64,000 nt of DNA from Saccharopolyspora gloriosae (lineage in GTDB: Bacteria > Actinomycetota > Actinomycetes > Mycobacteriales > Pseudonocardiaceae), in NCBI RefSeq assembly GCF_022828475.1, contig NZ_CP059557.1:1612001-1676000 (forward strand), in the 5' to 3' direction. A program made the translations under genes and the position numbers. The notes below the pieces were generated by a model that worked only from the letters and a program-made list of their open reading frames with translations, did no database searches and had not been told where the DNA came from. Each line of letters begins with the position of its first letter. Within the stretch, counting starts at the first letter, position 1. Positions 37,249-47,917 of the stretch are shown here, in pieces.

Positions 37249-38022
37249 TCAGTCCCTGACCGGGGCGATCACCGGAGTGCCGTCGGGTGCGGTGAGCACG
37301 GTGACGCGTGCGTCGTAGTGCTCGGTGAGCAGCGCCGGGGTGAGCACTTCGGCGGGTGTGCCGTGCGCGGCGACCCGTCCGTCGTCGAGCAGCAGCAGGT
37401 TCTTCGCGTACTGAGCGGAGATCGTCAGGTCGTGCAGCGTCGTGACGACGGTCGTGCCCAGTTCGCGGCGCAGTTCGTCCACCAGGTCCAGCAGTGCCTG
37501 CGCGTGACCGATGTCGAGGCCGGTGGTCGGTTCGTCGAGCAGCAGCACCCCGGCCTGCTGCGCCAATGCCCGCCCGAGCACGGCGCGTTGCCGCTCGCCG
37601 CCGGACAGTTCGGTCAGCGGCCGCGTGGCGAGCCTGCTCAGGTCGAGGCGTTCCACGATCCGTTCGGCCACTTCCAGGTCGGCGTGTCCTTCCCTGCCGA
37701 GCGGTCCGAGGTGCGGGGTGCGGCCCAGCAGCACGTAGTCGGTGACGGTGAGCCCTGGCGGCAGCTGCGGGATCTGCGGCGCGTACCCGAGCAGCCGGGC
37801 GCGTTCGCGGCGGCCCGCGTTGTGCAGCGAGCGGCCGCCGATGAGCACGGTGCCGGTGTGGCGCAGCAGGCCGGCGACGGCTTTGAGCAGGGTGGACTTG
37901 CCGGAGCCGTTGGGGCCGATGATGCCGAGCCAGCCCCCGGCGGGGACCTGCGCGGAGACCTCCGTCAGCACGGTGCGCCGCCGGTACCCGGCGGTGAGGT
38001 CGTGGATCCGCAGTTCGTTCAC
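37249..38022 (-). CDS. ABC importer ATP-binding protein (FecE/BtuD-like)
   Basis: The 257-residue ATPase has Walker A GPNGSGKST, the Q-loop region GYAPQIPQLPPGLTV, signature LSGGERQR, Walker B VLLLDEPTTGLD and the His switch TTLHDL. It drives import with the permease encoded upstream (GTGA overlap) and the binding protein beyond. The set belongs to the metal-chelate/vitamin B12 type II importers. Cargo (ferric siderophore, heme, cobalamin or cofactor F420-0) is not certain. Confidence 0.9.
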   Translation of the reverse strand: MNELRIHDLTAGYRRRTVLTEVSAQVPAGGWLGIIGPNGSGKSTLLKAVAGLLRHTGTVLIGGRSLHNAGRRERARLLGYAPQIPQLPPGLTVTDYVLLGRTPHLGPLGREGHADLEVAERIVERLDLSRLATRPLTELSGGERQRAVLGRALAQQAGVLLLDEPTTGLDIGHAQALLDLVDELRRELGTTVVTTLHDLTISAQYAKNLLLLDDGRVAAHGTPAEVLTPALLTEHYDARVTVLTAPDGTPVIAPVRD

Positions 38023-39047
38023 GCGCGCCTGCCCCGGTGCAGCAGCACCGCGAAGAACGGTGCCCCGGTGAACGCGGTGATCACGCCGATGGGCAGTTCG
38101 GCGGGGGCGAGCACGCTGCGCGCGAGCATGTCGGCCAGCACCAGGAACGCGCCGCCGAACAGCAGCGACAGCGGCACGATGATCCGGTGGCTCCCGCCGC
38201 AGGCCAGCCGCACCAGGTGCGGCACGACGAGCCCCACGAACCCGATCAGCCCGGCCACCGATACGGCGGCGGCGGTGGCCAGTGAGGCCGCGATCAGCAC
38301 CACGGCGCGCGCCCGGCCGGGATGCACGCCGAGTGCGGCGGCCTCGTCGTCACCGGTGCCGAGCAGGTCCAGCAGCCGGCCGCACGCGCACAGCACGGCG
38401 CCGGAGATGAGCAGCAGCGGCAGCACCAGCAGCACGTCCGTCCAGCCCGCGGTGCTCAACCGGCCCAAGATCCACAGGTAGACCTCTTGCAGGCTGTCCA
38501 GCCTCAGCTGCTGCAGGAACGTCTGCCCGGCGGAGAGGAACGCGCCGACGGCGACTCCGGCCAGCACCAGCGTCGCCGCGTCGTTGCCCGCGGAGCGCCC
38601 CAGCAGCCAGGTCACGCCCACTCCGCCGAGCGCTCCGGCGAACGCGGCGGCCTGCGCCACTCCGGGCGCGGACCCGCCCTGCGGCAGCATGGTGATCACG
38701 ACCGTCACGGCGAGCCCGGCGCCGCCTGCCGCGCCGAGCAGGTACGGGTCGGCCAGCGGGTTGCGGAACACCCCTTGGAATGCGGCACCGGACACGGCGA
38801 GCGCGGCTCCGACCAGCGCTCCGAGGACGGCTCGCGGCACCCGCAGCCGCCACAGGATCGCGGCTTCCCGTTCGGACAGCGGTGAGTGCCCGCCGGTGAC
38901 CTGCGCCCAGATCTCGCCGAGCACCCGCGTCCATCCGAGTTCGGCGGCGCCCAGCAGCACCGAGGCGAGCAACGCGAGCACCAGCGCGGCCGCCCCCGCC
39001 AACACCGGTCCGGGCCGCAGCCGAGAGGTGCGCGGCATCCGCCTCAC
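38019..39047 (-). CDS. ABC importer permease (FecCD/BtuC family)
   Basis: The roughly 340-residue protein has about ten hydrophobic helices and the FecCD motifs RLPRAVLGALVGAALAVSGAAFQ-like (here RVPRAVLGALVGAALAVSG), NPLADPYLLGAAGGAG, GRLSTAGW and GLIGFVGLVVPHLVRL. It forms the membrane channel, as a homodimer, for the neighbouring ATPase. The start is unclear: GTG 39047 has GAAGGGA three bases upstream; ATG 39038 is the alternative. It lies downstream of the binding-protein gene, with the second large palindrome in between. Confidence 0.88.
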   Translation of the reverse strand: MRRMPRTSRLRPGPVLAGAAALVLALLASVLLGAAELGWTRVLGEIWAQVTGGHSPLSEREAAILWRLRVPRAVLGALVGAALAVSGAAFQGVFRNPLADPYLLGAAGGAGLAVTVVITMLPQGGSAPGVAQAAAFAGALGGVGVTWLLGRSAGNDAATLVLAGVAVGAFLSAGQTFLQQLRLDSLQEVYLWILGRLSTAGWTDVLLVLPLLLISGAVLCACGRLLDLLGTGDDEAAALGVHPGRARAVVLIAASLATAAAVSVAGLIGFVGLVVPHLVRLACGGSHRIIVPLSLLFGGAFLVLADMLARSVLAPAELPIGVITAFTGAPFFAVLLHRGRRA

Positions 39048-39130
39048 GAGTCCCTTCAGAACGATCTTGGAGCAGTGTCCTGTCAGCGGCGGAGCCGATG
39101 AGCAGTGACACCCGAGCAACCGGCATCGCC

Positions 39131-39230
39131 GCGGGTTCTCAGCTGTTCCCTCGCGAGGACAGCGATTTCCCCCCGTGGCGGAGCCACTTGGGAGATCGAT
39201 CCCGCAGCGAGGGAACAGCTGAGTTTCCGC
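39131..39230. repeat. Large nested palindrome, copy 2
   Basis: Same plan as the copy at 29626-29724: GCGG/CCGC; a perfect 17-bp stem CTCAGCTGTTCCCTCGC (39138) with its complement at 39207-39223; loops GAGGACAG and ATCCCGCA unchanged; an inner 9-bp stem CGATTTCCC/GGGAGATCG with one T-G wobble; and terminal GTGGC-GGA-GCCAC. Between 39075 and 39113 a second piece with GGCGGAGCC and TGTCA/TGACA arms may be a decayed relative. Confidence 0.75.
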
Positions 39231-39261
39231 CACTGAACCGCCATGCAGGTCGCGAGCGGGC

Positions 39262-40215
39262 TCAGGGGCGCTGGGTGCGGGTGATGGTGTCGCTTACCGC
39301 GCGCACCAAGTCGACCACGCGCGGTCCCCAGCGGCTGGCCACGTCGTCGTCGAGCGCGACGACCCGGTTCTCCCGCACGGCGGTGAGTGTGTCCCAGCCG
39401 GGGCGGTCGGCGGTGGATTGCGGGCTGACGCCGCAGCACTTCACGTCCGACAGGAAGATCAGGTCGGGGTCGGCCTGCACGATGCGTTCCTGGGACAGCT
39501 GCGGGAAATCGTTGTCCGCGCCGCCCGCCTCGTCGGCGATGTTGGTGAGGCCGAACAGCCCGTAGACGCCGCCGACGAAGCTCTGCGAGGTGGCGGTGTA
39601 GAAGTCGGGGCTGACCTCGTGGAAGTAGCTCAGCGGCTCCGGGGGCTTCGGGGTGTCGGCGACGATCTTGTTGATGTCGTCGCGCATCCGCCGCGTCACG
39701 TCGTGGGCCTGCCTGCTGTGCCCGGTGGCCTGGCCCAGCGTCTCGATCTGCTCGTACGCCTCGTCGAGGGAGGCCGCAGCCGGTGTGATCAGCACCGGGA
39801 TCTCCAGCTCGTGCAGCCCTTCGACGAGCTCGCCCGCGCCTTCGGGGGCGATGACGAGGTCCGGGTCGTGGCCGGCGACGACGGCGGCGTCGCCGGCGAG
39901 GCCGTTGAGGTCGGTGCGCGGGGCGTACGGCGGGAACGTGGAGAACTGGTCGGTGGCCTTGACCTGCTCGCCCGCGCCGATGGCGTACAGCGATTCGGTG
40001 GCGGTGGGGCTCAGCGACACGATCTGCTTGGGCTGCTGGGGCAGCGTCACCGGTTCCTGGCCCTCGATGGTGATCTGCGCGGGGAACGCGGCGGCCGGAT
40101 CTTCGACCGGGGCAGCGGGCGCGGGCGACGGTGTGCGCGTGGCGCACGAGGTACCGGCGAACAGCAGGGCCAGCACGGCCAGCAGGAGGGCGGGAAGGCG
40201 GCGGAACCCGAGCAT
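39262..40215 (-). CDS. ABC importer substrate-binding lipoprotein (FecB/BtuF-like)
   Basis: The 317-residue protein has a signal peptide with lipobox-like FAGTSC, so it is anchored outside the membrane. The class III binding-protein fold shows as IVSLSPTATESLYAIGAGEQV near the N-terminus and DPDLIFLSDVKCCGVSPQ and DDDVASRWGPRVVDLVR near the C-terminus; the last two segments recall actinobacterial proteins annotated as F420-0 or cobalamin-type binding proteins. ATG 40215 has GAGGAC just upstream. Cargo is undecided. Confidence 0.87.
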   Translation of the reverse strand: MLGFRRLPALLLAVLALLFAGTSCATRTPSPAPAAPVEDPAAAFPAQITIEGQEPVTLPQQPKQIVSLSPTATESLYAIGAGEQVKATDQFSTFPPYAPRTDLNGLAGDAAVVAGHDPDLVIAPEGAGELVEGLHELEIPVLITPAAASLDEAYEQIETLGQATGHSRQAHDVTRRMRDDINKIVADTPKPPEPLSYFHEVSPDFYTATSQSFVGGVYGLFGLTNIADEAGGADNDFPQLSQERIVQADPDLIFLSDVKCCGVSPQSTADRPGWDTLTAVRENRVVALDDDVASRWGPRVVDLVRAVSDTITRTQRP

Positions 40216-40780
40216 GACGTCCTCGTGGTCGGGCCGGTGCGCTACGTGTGCGCGCCGGGTGCGGTGGCAGGCGGCGACGCCGCGCGCGAACGCACCGGAA
40301 TTCGCTGCCACGAGCGCCCCGAGCTGGAAAGATACCAGGAACTGATCGTTGTTCGCGGGCGCCGGGTGCGGAGTCTTTCCAGAACGCCTGGGTATCGGCG
40401 CGGTTCGCTTGGACGTTGGAATATTCACGCCGGTCGAGAGCTGACTTGCGGTGCTGATTCCGGGTATCGTGCTTGTTAAGGTTCGACGAACTCCGGTCGT
40501 GGCAAGGGTGGCGTCGTGGCCTGGATGCTTCAGAATCCGACGCTTCGTCCAGCCGGAACGACGGCGTCGCCCAGTGGCTCTAGTCCTCACCGCATTCGAT
40601 TGCCGCGTTCCGGCTTCGCCGACCGATCGATTCGCCGAGTGCGGTGCCCATTGCCCGGTTCGGCCGATCATCCGTCCAGCGCCGGACGCCCGCGGGCCAG
40701 CGTCGTCCCGTGCCAGGAAGAGATCATCCAGCCTTTTCGGTGATCTCCCAGCACGAGAACCGACGAGGGAGGTTTGCGCA
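40216..40780. other. Divergent gap between the importer and gltB
   Basis: About 565 bp with no credible gene. On the minus strand a hairpin with arms GTGGCAG and CTGCCAC (40264-40311) stands 50-100 bases before the binding-protein start and holds CCGGTGCG, faintly like a cobalamin riboswitch core, but other required parts are missing. On the plus strand about 330 bp precede gltB, and I see no recognisable regulatory motif beyond GGGAGG at the gltB start. Confidence 0.4.
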
Positions 40781-43700
40781 GTGGTCTTCTCTGCCTTTCC
40801 CGCCGCCCAGGGTCTGTACGACCCCGCTGCCGAGCACGATTCCTGCGGCGTCGCGATGGTGGCCGACGTCCAGGGCCGCCGTTCGCACGGCATCGTTGCC
40901 GACGCGTTGACCGCACTGGCGAATCTTGATCATCGTGGGGCCGCGGGTGCGGAACCGACCAGCGGTGACGGTGCGGGCCTGCTGTTGCAGTTGCCGGACG
41001 AGCTGCTGCGTTCCTGTCCGGAGTTCGAACTGCCCGAGCCGGATGAGGCGGGGCGTGCGCGCTACGCGGCCGGGATCGGATTCCTCCCGGTGGATTCCGA
41101 GCGCCGCGCCGAGGCGGTGTCGCTGGTCGAGCGCCTCGCCACCGAGGAGGGCCTGCGCGTGCTGGGCTGGCGGGAAGTGCCGATCACGCCGGAGCGGGCC
41201 GGGGTCGGCACGACCGCGCTGGAGTGCATGCCGCACTTCCTGATGCTGCTGGTCGAGGGACTCGCGGGCGAGGCCGGGCTGGAACTGGACCGCTTGGCGT
41301 TCTGCCTGCGCAAGCGAGCCGAGCGGGAATCGGCCCGCGCCGGCGCCGAGCTGTACTTCGCGTCGCTGTCGGCGCGCACCCTGGTCTACAAGGGAATGTT
41401 GACCACCGAGCAGCTGCCGCTGTTCTTCGCGGACCTCACCGATGAGCGGTTGGCCTCGGCGATCGCGGTGGTGCACAGCCGGTTCTCCACGAACACTTTC
41501 CCGTCGTGGCCGCTGGCGCACCCATTCCGCTACATGGCGCACAACGGCGAGATCAACACGATTCGCGGGAACCGGAACCGGATGCGCGCACGCGAGGCGC
41601 TGCTGGAATCCGATGTGCTGCCCGGCGACCTGTCCCGGCTGTACCCGATCTGCGCGGAGGACGGCTCGGACTCGGCCTCCTTCGACGAGGTGCTGGAGCT
41701 GCTGCACCTGGGCGGGCGCAGCCTGCCGCACGCGGTGCTGATGATGATCCCGGAGGCGTGGGAGAACCACGCCGAGATGGACCCGAAGCGCAAGGCGTTC
41801 TACCGGTTCCACGCGGGCCTGATGGAGCCGTGGGACGGCCCCGCCTGCGTCACCTTCACCGATGGTTCGCTGGTGGGCGCGGTGCTGGACCGCAACGGGC
41901 TGCGCCCGGCGCGCTGGTGGCGCACCGCCGACGACCGCGTGGTGCTGGCCAGCGAGTCCGGGGTGCTGAACCTGAAGCCGGAGGAGATCGTGGCGAAGGG
42001 CCGGCTGCAGCCGGGCCGGATGTTCCTGATCGACACCGAGCAGGGCCGCGTCGTCGACGACGACGAGATCAAGACGGCGCTGGCCGAGCAGCACGCATAC
42101 GAGGAGTGGCTGCACGCGGGCCGGTTGAACCTGGGGCAGCTGGCCGACCGCGAGCACGTGGTGCAGAGCCACGAGTCGGTGGTGCGCCGCCAGCTGACCT
42201 TCGGCTACACCGAGGAGGAGCTGGCGCTGCTGCTGGTGCCGATGGCCTCCGGTGGTGGGGAGCCGCTGGGTTCGATGGGTTCGGACACCCCGCAGGCCGC
42301 GCTCTCGCAGCGGTCCCGGCTGCTCTACGACTACTTCGTGCAGCACTTCGCGCAGGTCACGAACCCGCCGCTGGACGCGATCCGGGAGGAGATCGTGACG
42401 TCGGTGGCGCGCGTGATGGGGCCGGAGCAGAACCTGCTGGAGCCCGTCGCCGCGTCCTGCCGCCACGTCGTGCTGCCCACGCCGGTGATCGACAACGATG
42501 AGTTGGCGAAGCTCATCCACATCAACTCCGACGGTGATCTGCCCGGTTTCTCCTGCACCGTGCTCTCCGGCCTGTACGAGGCCGACGGTGGCGGTGAGGC
42601 GCTGGCCGACGCCGTCGAACAGGTGCGCCAGGAGGCTTCCGAGGCGATCAGTGCGGGCGCACGGGTACTAGTGCTCTCCGATCGGGACTCCGATCACCGG
42701 ATGGCGCCGATCCCGTCGTTGCTGTTGGTCTCCGCGGTGCACCACCACTTGGTGCGGACGAAGGAGCGGTTGAAGGTCGCGCTGGTCGTGGAGAGCGGCG
42801 ACGCCCGCGAGGTGCACCACATCGCCGCGCTGCTCGGGTTCGGCGCCGCCGCGGTCAACCCGTACCTGGCCTTCGAGACGATCGAGGACATGATCGCGAC
42901 CGGCCAGATCACCGGGATCCGGCCGCGGGTGGCGATCCGCAACTACGTGCAGGCACTGGTCAAGGGCGTGCTGAAGGTGATGTCGAAGATGGGCATCTCC
43001 ACCGTCGGCGCCTACACGGCCGCGCAGATCTTCGAGTCCGTCGGGTTGTCGAAGGAACTGGTCGCCGAGTACTTCACCGGCACCGGAACCCAGCTCGGCG
43101 GCGTGGAACTCGGCGTGCTGGCCGAGGAGGTCGCGCAGCGGCACCGCCGCGCCTACCCGGACAACCCGACCGACCGGGCGCACCGCAGGCTGGACGTCGG
43201 CGGCGAGTACTCCTACCGGCGCGAAGGCGAGCTGCACCTGTTCTCCCCGGAGATGGTGTTCCTGCTCCAGCACGCCACGAAGACCCGCAAGGTCGAGGCG
43301 TACCGCAAGTACACCGACGAGTGCGATCGGCTGGCCCGCGAGGGCGGCACGTTGCGCGGCATGTTCGAGCTCAGCAGCGGCCGGGACCCGATCGCCCTCG
43401 ACGAGGTCGAACCGATCTCGGAGATCATGAAGCGGTTCGCCACCGGTGGCATGAGCTACGGCGCGATCTCCGCGGAGGCGCACGAGACGCTGGCCATCGC
43501 GATGAACCGCATCGGCGGCCGCTCCAACTCCGGTGAGGGCGGCGAGGACGCCGACCGGCTCTACGACGACGAGCGCCGCTCCGGCATCAAGCAGGTCGCC
43601 TCCGGCCGGTTCGGCGTGACCAGCGAGTATCTGGTCAACGCGACCGATGTGCAGATCAAGATGGCGCAGGGCGCGAAGCCCGGTGAGGGCGGTCAGCTGC

Positions 43701-45331
43701 CCGCGCACAAGGTGTACCCGTGGATCGCGAAGACGCGGCATTCCACGCCGGGCGTCGGGTTGATCTCGCCGCCGCCGCACCACGACATCTACTCGATCGA
43801 GGACCTGGCGCAGCTCATCCACGACCTGAAGAACGCCAACGACCGGGCGCGGGTGCACGTGAAGCTGGTCAGTTCGGTCGGCGTGGGCACGGTCGCGGCG
43901 GGTGTGAGCAAGGCGCACGCCGACGTGGTGCTCATTTCCGGGCACGACGGCGGCACCGGTGCGGCCGCGTTGACCTCGCTCAAGCACGCGGGCACGCCGT
44001 GGGAGATCGGGCTGGCCGAGACGCAGCAGACGTTGCTGCTCAACGGCCTGCGGGATCGGATCACGGTGCAGGTCGACGGTGGCATGAAGACGGGCCGCGA
44101 CGTGGTGATCGCGGCGCTGCTGGGCGCGGAGGAGTACGGCTTCGCCACCGCGCCGCTGGTCGTCGAGGGCTGCGTGATGATGCGCGTCTGCCACCTCGAC
44201 ACCTGCCCGGTGGGCGTGGCCACCCAGAACCCGGAGCTGCGCGAGCGCTACACGGGTCAGGTCGAGCACGTGGTGAACTTCTTCGAGTTCGTCGGCGAGG
44301 AGGTCCGCGAGCACTTGGCGCGGCTCGGTTTCCGCACCTTGGACGAGGCGATCGGCCAGGTGAGCGCGCTGCGCACCGACGAGGCCGTGGAGCACTGGAA
44401 GACGACCGGCCTGGACCTGACACCTGTGTTCGCCGAACCGGAGACGCCGTATTCGGCGGTGCGCCGCCGGGTGCGCGAGCAGGACCACGGGCTCGAGCAC
44501 GCTTTGGACCGCACGGTGATCCAGCTGGCGGAGGCGTCGCTGGAGGACGCGCATCCGGTGCGGCTGCGGCTGCCGGTGCGCAACGTGAACCGGACCGTCG
44601 GCACCTTGCTGGGCGCGGAGGTCACCCGCCGTTTCGGCGGCGACGGTTTGCCGGACGACACGATCCACGTGGAGCTGGAGGGTTCCGCTGGGCAGTCGCT
44701 GGGCGCTTTCCTGCCGCCGGGCGTGACGCTGGAGATGATCGGCGACGCGAACGACTACGTCGGCAAGGGCCTGTCCGGCGGCCGCGTGGTGGTGCGTCCC
44801 GATCCGGATTCGGTGTTCGCCGCGGAGGACCAGGTGATCGCGGGCAACGTGATCGGCTACGGCGCCACCGGGGGCGAGCTTTTCCTGCGCGGGCAGGTCG
44901 GTGAGCGGTTCTGCGTGCGGAACTCGGGTGCGACGGCCGTCGCCGAGGGCGCTGGGGACCACGCGTTCGAGTACATGACGGGTGGTCGTGCCGTGGTGCT
45001 CGGCCGTACCGGGCGCAACGTCGCGGCGGGCATGTCCGGCGGCATCGCTTACGTGCTGGATCTCGATCCGGTGCGGGTGAACACGGCGATGGTCGACGTG
45101 CAGCAGCCCACGCCGAAGGACCTGCGGTGGCTGCACGACATCGTGCGGCGCCACCACGAGTTCACCGGTTCCACGGTGGCGGCTTCGCTGCTGGGGGACT
45201 GGACTCGGCGGTCGGCCGCGTTCACGAAGATCATGCCGCGCGACTACGCGCGGGTGCTGGAGGCGATGCGACTGGCCCGCTCCGAGGGCCGCGACGTCGA
45301 AGCGGCGATCATGGAGGCGTCCCGTGGCTGA
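40781..45331 (+). CDS. gltB: Glutamate synthase large subunit GltB
   Basis: The 1516-residue enzyme starts with a roughly 21-residue propeptide before the nucleophile Cys22 ([15 protein letters not shown]), exposed by cleavage as in other GltB proteins. Then come the glutaminase domain, a central domain, the FMN-binding synthase domain ([20 protein letters not shown]) with the 3Fe-4S cysteines in [13 protein letters not shown], and a C-terminal beta-helix ([15 protein letters not shown]). It makes glutamate from 2-oxoglutarate and glutamine with GltD. GTG 40781 follows GGGAGG by eight bases; longer frames upstream lack family similarity. It overlaps gltD by eight bases. Confidence 0.96.
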   Translation: MVFSAFPAAQGLYDPAAEHDSCGVAMVADVQGRRSHGIVADALTALANLDHRGAAGAEPTSGDGAGLLLQLPDELLRSCPEFELPEPDEAGRARYAAGIGFLPVDSERRAEAVSLVERLATEEGLRVLGWREVPITPERAGVGTTALECMPHFLMLLVEGLAGEAGLELDRLAFCLRKRAERESARAGAELYFASLSARTLVYKGMLTTEQLPLFFADLTDERLASAIAVVHSRFSTNTFPSWPLAHPFRYMAHNGEINTIRGNRNRMRAREALLESDVLPGDLSRLYPICAEDGSDSASFDEVLELLHLGGRSLPHAVLMMIPEAWENHAEMDPKRKAFYRFHAGLMEPWDGPACVTFTDGSLVGAVLDRNGLRPARWWRTADDRVVLASESGVLNLKPEEIVAKGRLQPGRMFLIDTEQGRVVDDDEIKTALAEQHAYEEWLHAGRLNLGQLADREHVVQSHESVVRRQLTFGYTEEELALLLVPMASGGGEPLGSMGSDTPQAALSQRSRLLYDYFVQHFAQVTNPPLDAIREEIVTSVARVMGPEQNLLEPVAASCRHVVLPTPVIDNDELAKLIHINSDGDLPGFSCTVLSGLYEADGGGEALADAVEQVRQEASEAISAGARVLVLSDRDSDHRMAPIPSLLLVSAVHHHLVRTKERLKVALVVESGDAREVHHIAALLGFGAAAVNPYLAFETIEDMIATGQITGIRPRVAIRNYVQALVKGVLKVMSKMGISTVGAYTAAQIFESVGLSKELVAEYFTGTGTQLGGVELGVLAEEVAQRHRRAYPDNPTDRAHRRLDVGGEYSYRREGELHLFSPEMVFLLQHATKTRKVEAYRKYTDECDRLAREGGTLRGMFELSSGRDPIALDEVEPISEIMKRFATGGMSYGAISAEAHETLAIAMNRIGGRSNSGEGGEDADRLYDDERRSGIKQVASGRFGVTSEYLVNATDVQIKMAQGAKPGEGGQLPAHKVYPWIAKTRHSTPGVGLISPPPHHDIYSIEDLAQLIHDLKNANDRARVHVKLVSSVGVGTVAAGVSKAHADVVLISGHDGGTGAAALTSLKHAGTPWEIGLAETQQTLLLNGLRDRITVQVDGGMKTGRDVVIAALLGAEEYGFATAPLVVEGCVMMRVCHLDTCPVGVATQNPELRERYTGQVEHVVNFFEFVGEEVREHLARLGFRTLDEAIGQVSALRTDEAVEHWKTTGLDLTPVFAEPETPYSAVRRRVREQDHGLEHALDRTVIQLAEASLEDAHPVRLRLPVRNVNRTVGTLLGAEVTRRFGGDGLPDDTIHVELEGSAGQSLGAFLPPGVTLEMIGDANDYVGKGLSGGRVVVRPDPDSVFAAEDQVIAGNVIGYGATGGELFLRGQVGERFCVRNSGATAVAEGAGDHAFEYMTGGRAVVLGRTGRNVAAGMSGGIAYVLDLDPVRVNTAMVDVQQPTPKDLRWLHDIVRRHHEFTGSTVAASLLGDWTRRSAAFTKIMPRDYARVLEAMRLARSEGRDVEAAIMEASRG

Positions 45332-46829
45332 CCCGAAGGGTTTCCTGAAGTTCTCCCGAGCCGAGGCCCCGAAGCGGTCCTACGACGAGCGTCTCGGCGA
45401 CTGGCGCGAGGTCTACGCCGCACTGTCCACATCGGACCAAAAGGCGGAGGTGTCCACGCAGGCCGCGCGCTGCATGGACTGCGGCGTCCCCTTCTGCCAC
45501 TCCGGTTCGGCGGGCTGCCCGCTGGGCAACCTCATCCCGGAGTGGAACGACCAGGTCCGTCGCGGCCAGTGGGATCGGGCGAGCGAGCGGCTGCACGCGA
45601 CGAACAACTTCCCCGAGTTCACCGGCAAGCTCTGCCCCGCCCCGTGCGAGGCGGCCTGCGTGCTGGCGATCTCTCCCGACGCCGGGGGAGCGGTGACGAT
45701 CAAGCGGGTCGAGGAGACCATCGCGGAGGTCGGCTGGCAACAGGACCAGGTGCAGCCACAGCCCGCGGAGGTCCACACCGGGTACCGGGTGGCCGTGGTC
45801 GGCTCGGGTCCGGCGGGCTTGGCCGCCGCCCAGCAGCTCACGCGTGCCGGGCACGAGGTCACGGTCTACGAACGGGACGATCGCCTCGGCGGCCTGCTCC
45901 GCTACGGCATTCCCGAGTTCAAGATGGAGAAGTCCGTCCTGGACCGCCGGTTGGGGCAGATGCGCGCCGAGGGCACCAAGTTCGTCACCGGCTGCGAGGT
46001 CGGCGCCGACCTGACGGTGCAGCAGCTGCGGGCGGGCCACGACGCGGTGGTCCTCGCGGTGGGCGCGCTGCGCGGCCGCGACGACCGCACGGTGCCGGGG
46101 CGGGACCTCGACGGCGTGCACCTGGCGATGGAGCACCTGGTGCCCGCGAACAAGGAGCTCGAGGGCGACGGGCCGACGTCGATCTCCGCGCACGGCAAGC
46201 ACGTCGTGGTCATCGGCGGCGGCGACACCGGTGCCGACTGCTACGGCACGGCGACCAGGCAGGGCGCGCTGAGCGTGACGCAGCTCGACCAGTACCCGCA
46301 GCCGCCGACGCAGCGCGACGACGACCTCTCGCCGTGGCCGACGTGGCCGTACCTCTTGCGCACCTACCCGGCGCACGAGGAGGCGGGGGAGCGGAAGTTC
46401 GCCGTCGCGGTGGAGGAGTTCGTCGGCGACGACGAGGGCCACGTTCGCGCGGTGCGGCTGCGCGAGGTGCGTGTGGAGCGCGACGCGAACGGCAAGCGGC
46501 AGGTCGTGCCGGTCTCCGACGCCCCCGAGGAGGTGCCGTGCGATCTGGCGCTGTTCGCGATCGGGTTCGAGGGCGTGGAGCACATGCCGCTGCTCGGTGG
46601 CCTCGGCATCGAGTTGTCCGGGCGCGGCACCATCGGCTGCGGTTCGGACTGGGAGACGACGGCGCCGGGAGTGTTCGTCTGCGGTGACGCGCACCGCGGT
46701 GCGTCGCTGGTCGTGTGGGCCATCGCCGAGGGCCGTTCGGTGGCCGGCGCCGTCGACGCCCACCTCACCGGCGCCTCCGACCTCCCGTCTCCGGTGCACC
46801 CCACCGCGTTGCCGCTGGCCACGGTGTAG
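45324..46829 (+). CDS. gltD: Glutamate synthase small subunit GltD
   Basis: The 501-residue flavoprotein has the N-terminal 4Fe-4S cysteine clusters ([20 protein letters not shown] and CPAPCEAAC), an FAD site ([15 protein letters not shown]) and an NADPH site ([11 protein letters not shown]), ending with [15 protein letters not shown]. It passes electrons from NADPH to GltB. GTG 45324 lies inside the end of gltB, so the two subunits are coupled. A strong terminator follows. Confidence 0.96.
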   Translation: MADPKGFLKFSRAEAPKRSYDERLGDWREVYAALSTSDQKAEVSTQAARCMDCGVPFCHSGSAGCPLGNLIPEWNDQVRRGQWDRASERLHATNNFPEFTGKLCPAPCEAACVLAISPDAGGAVTIKRVEETIAEVGWQQDQVQPQPAEVHTGYRVAVVGSGPAGLAAAQQLTRAGHEVTVYERDDRLGGLLRYGIPEFKMEKSVLDRRLGQMRAEGTKFVTGCEVGADLTVQQLRAGHDAVVLAVGALRGRDDRTVPGRDLDGVHLAMEHLVPANKELEGDGPTSISAHGKHVVVIGGGDTGADCYGTATRQGALSVTQLDQYPQPPTQRDDDLSPWPTWPYLLRTYPAHEEAGERKFAVAVEEFVGDDEGHVRAVRLREVRVERDANGKRQVVPVSDAPEEVPCDLALFAIGFEGVEHMPLLGGLGIELSGRGTIGCGSDWETTAPGVFVCGDAHRGASLVVWAIAEGRSVAGAVDAHLTGASDLPSPVHPTALPLATV

Positions 46830-46847
46830 CCGGACGGAATCACCGGA

Positions 46848-46881
46848 CCGCCCGCCTCGATCATCCGGGGCGGGCGGTTTT
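46848..46881 (+). terminator. Rho-independent terminator after gltBD
   Basis: CCGCCCGCC pairs perfectly with GGCGGGCGG around a 12-base loop and is followed by TTTT. Confidence 0.85.
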
Positions 46882-47107
46882 CCGTTGCGTGGCCGAATCA
46901 TCACGCACCGTCCGGCCGGTGCGTGATCGGTTTCACGGTTCCGCTGTTTCCCACGCGGATGGTTGGTTGCGGCGGCACCTACCTGGTGGGATGGCGCGAT
47001 GCCACCGCACCCCCGATCCGATCGTGGTGGTGTCCACCGGCGATGCAGGCGTCCGTGCCGCGGACGTTGCGCTGGAGGCGGTCCCTACAACTCGTGGAGT
47101 GCGTCGC

Positions 47108-47833
47108 ATGAGACTGGTGCGTTACCAAGCCGCGTCCGGCCCTCAATCCGGGGCGCTGGTGGGCGGGGTGCTGCACCCGCTGCCGGAGCCCACCGCGGAG
47201 GTGCCGATCGGCGACCCCATCGGCAGCCCGGAGACGTTGCTGGTGCCGGTGCGGCCGGGCACCGTGTTCGGCTTGGCGAGCCGTGTCGACGCCGAAGGCG
47301 CGGCGCTGCCACCGGCGATGTTCTTGAAGGCCGTCGGCAGCGTGGCGGGGCCGGGCGATCCGATTCCGCTGCCTGCGGACATCGGCCTGGTGGAGGCCGC
47401 GGCCGAACTGGCGGTGGTCGTGGGTGCGCCGATGTGGCGGGCGGACCCGGAGCTGGTGCTCACCCGCGTGCTCGGTTACACGATCGCGCTCGACGTCACG
47501 GCCCGCGAAGCGCAGCGGCGCGATCCGCTGTGGACGGAGGCGAAGAGCAGGCGCGGCTTCACCCCGCTCGGCCCCTGGGTGGAGACGCGGTTCGACGCCG
47601 CCGACGCGGCGATCACGTTGCGCCGCAACGGTGATCAGGTCGCTGCCGGGACCACGGCGACCCTGCGCATTCCCGAGATCCTGTCCCACCTGTCCACGTT
47701 GGTCGAGCTGAGCGCGGGCGACGTCGTGCTCACCGGAGCCCCCGGCACGACCTGCCCGATCGAACCGGGTGACGCGATCACCGCCGAGATCGAGGGCATC
47801 GGTGAACTCACCTGCCCGGTGGTGACCGCCTGA
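47108..47833 (+). CDS. Fumarylacetoacetate hydrolase (FAH)-family protein
   Basis: The 241-residue protein has the FAH fold: FGLASRVDAEG, the metal-binding Glu residues in EAAAELAVVVG, LGYTIALDVTAREAQ, and the C-terminal GDVVLTGAPGTTCPIEPGDAI. Family members cleave carbon-carbon bonds of diketo acids or decarboxylate oxaloacetate; the substrate is not predictable. ATG 47108 has GGAG eight bases upstream. It stands alone after a 278-bp gap from gltD. Confidence 0.87.
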   Translation: MRLVRYQAASGPQSGALVGGVLHPLPEPTAEVPIGDPIGSPETLLVPVRPGTVFGLASRVDAEGAALPPAMFLKAVGSVAGPGDPIPLPADIGLVEAAAELAVVVGAPMWRADPELVLTRVLGYTIALDVTAREAQRRDPLWTEAKSRRGFTPLGPWVETRFDAADAAITLRRNGDQVAAGTTATLRIPEILSHLSTLVELSAGDVVLTGAPGTTCPIEPGDAITAEIEGIGELTCPVVTA

Positions 47834-47917
47834 CCGGCCGCGCGTCGCGGGCCGGCGGGCACCGATGCCGTTCGTAGCGAGCCCGGACGTTTCGCCCTCA
47901 TCCCGAACGTCGCGTCG

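Noticed and set aside
42668-45157. An 829-codon open frame opposite gltB
   Set aside because: Low-complexity composition, no motifs, and the plus strand encodes fully conserved GltB across it.
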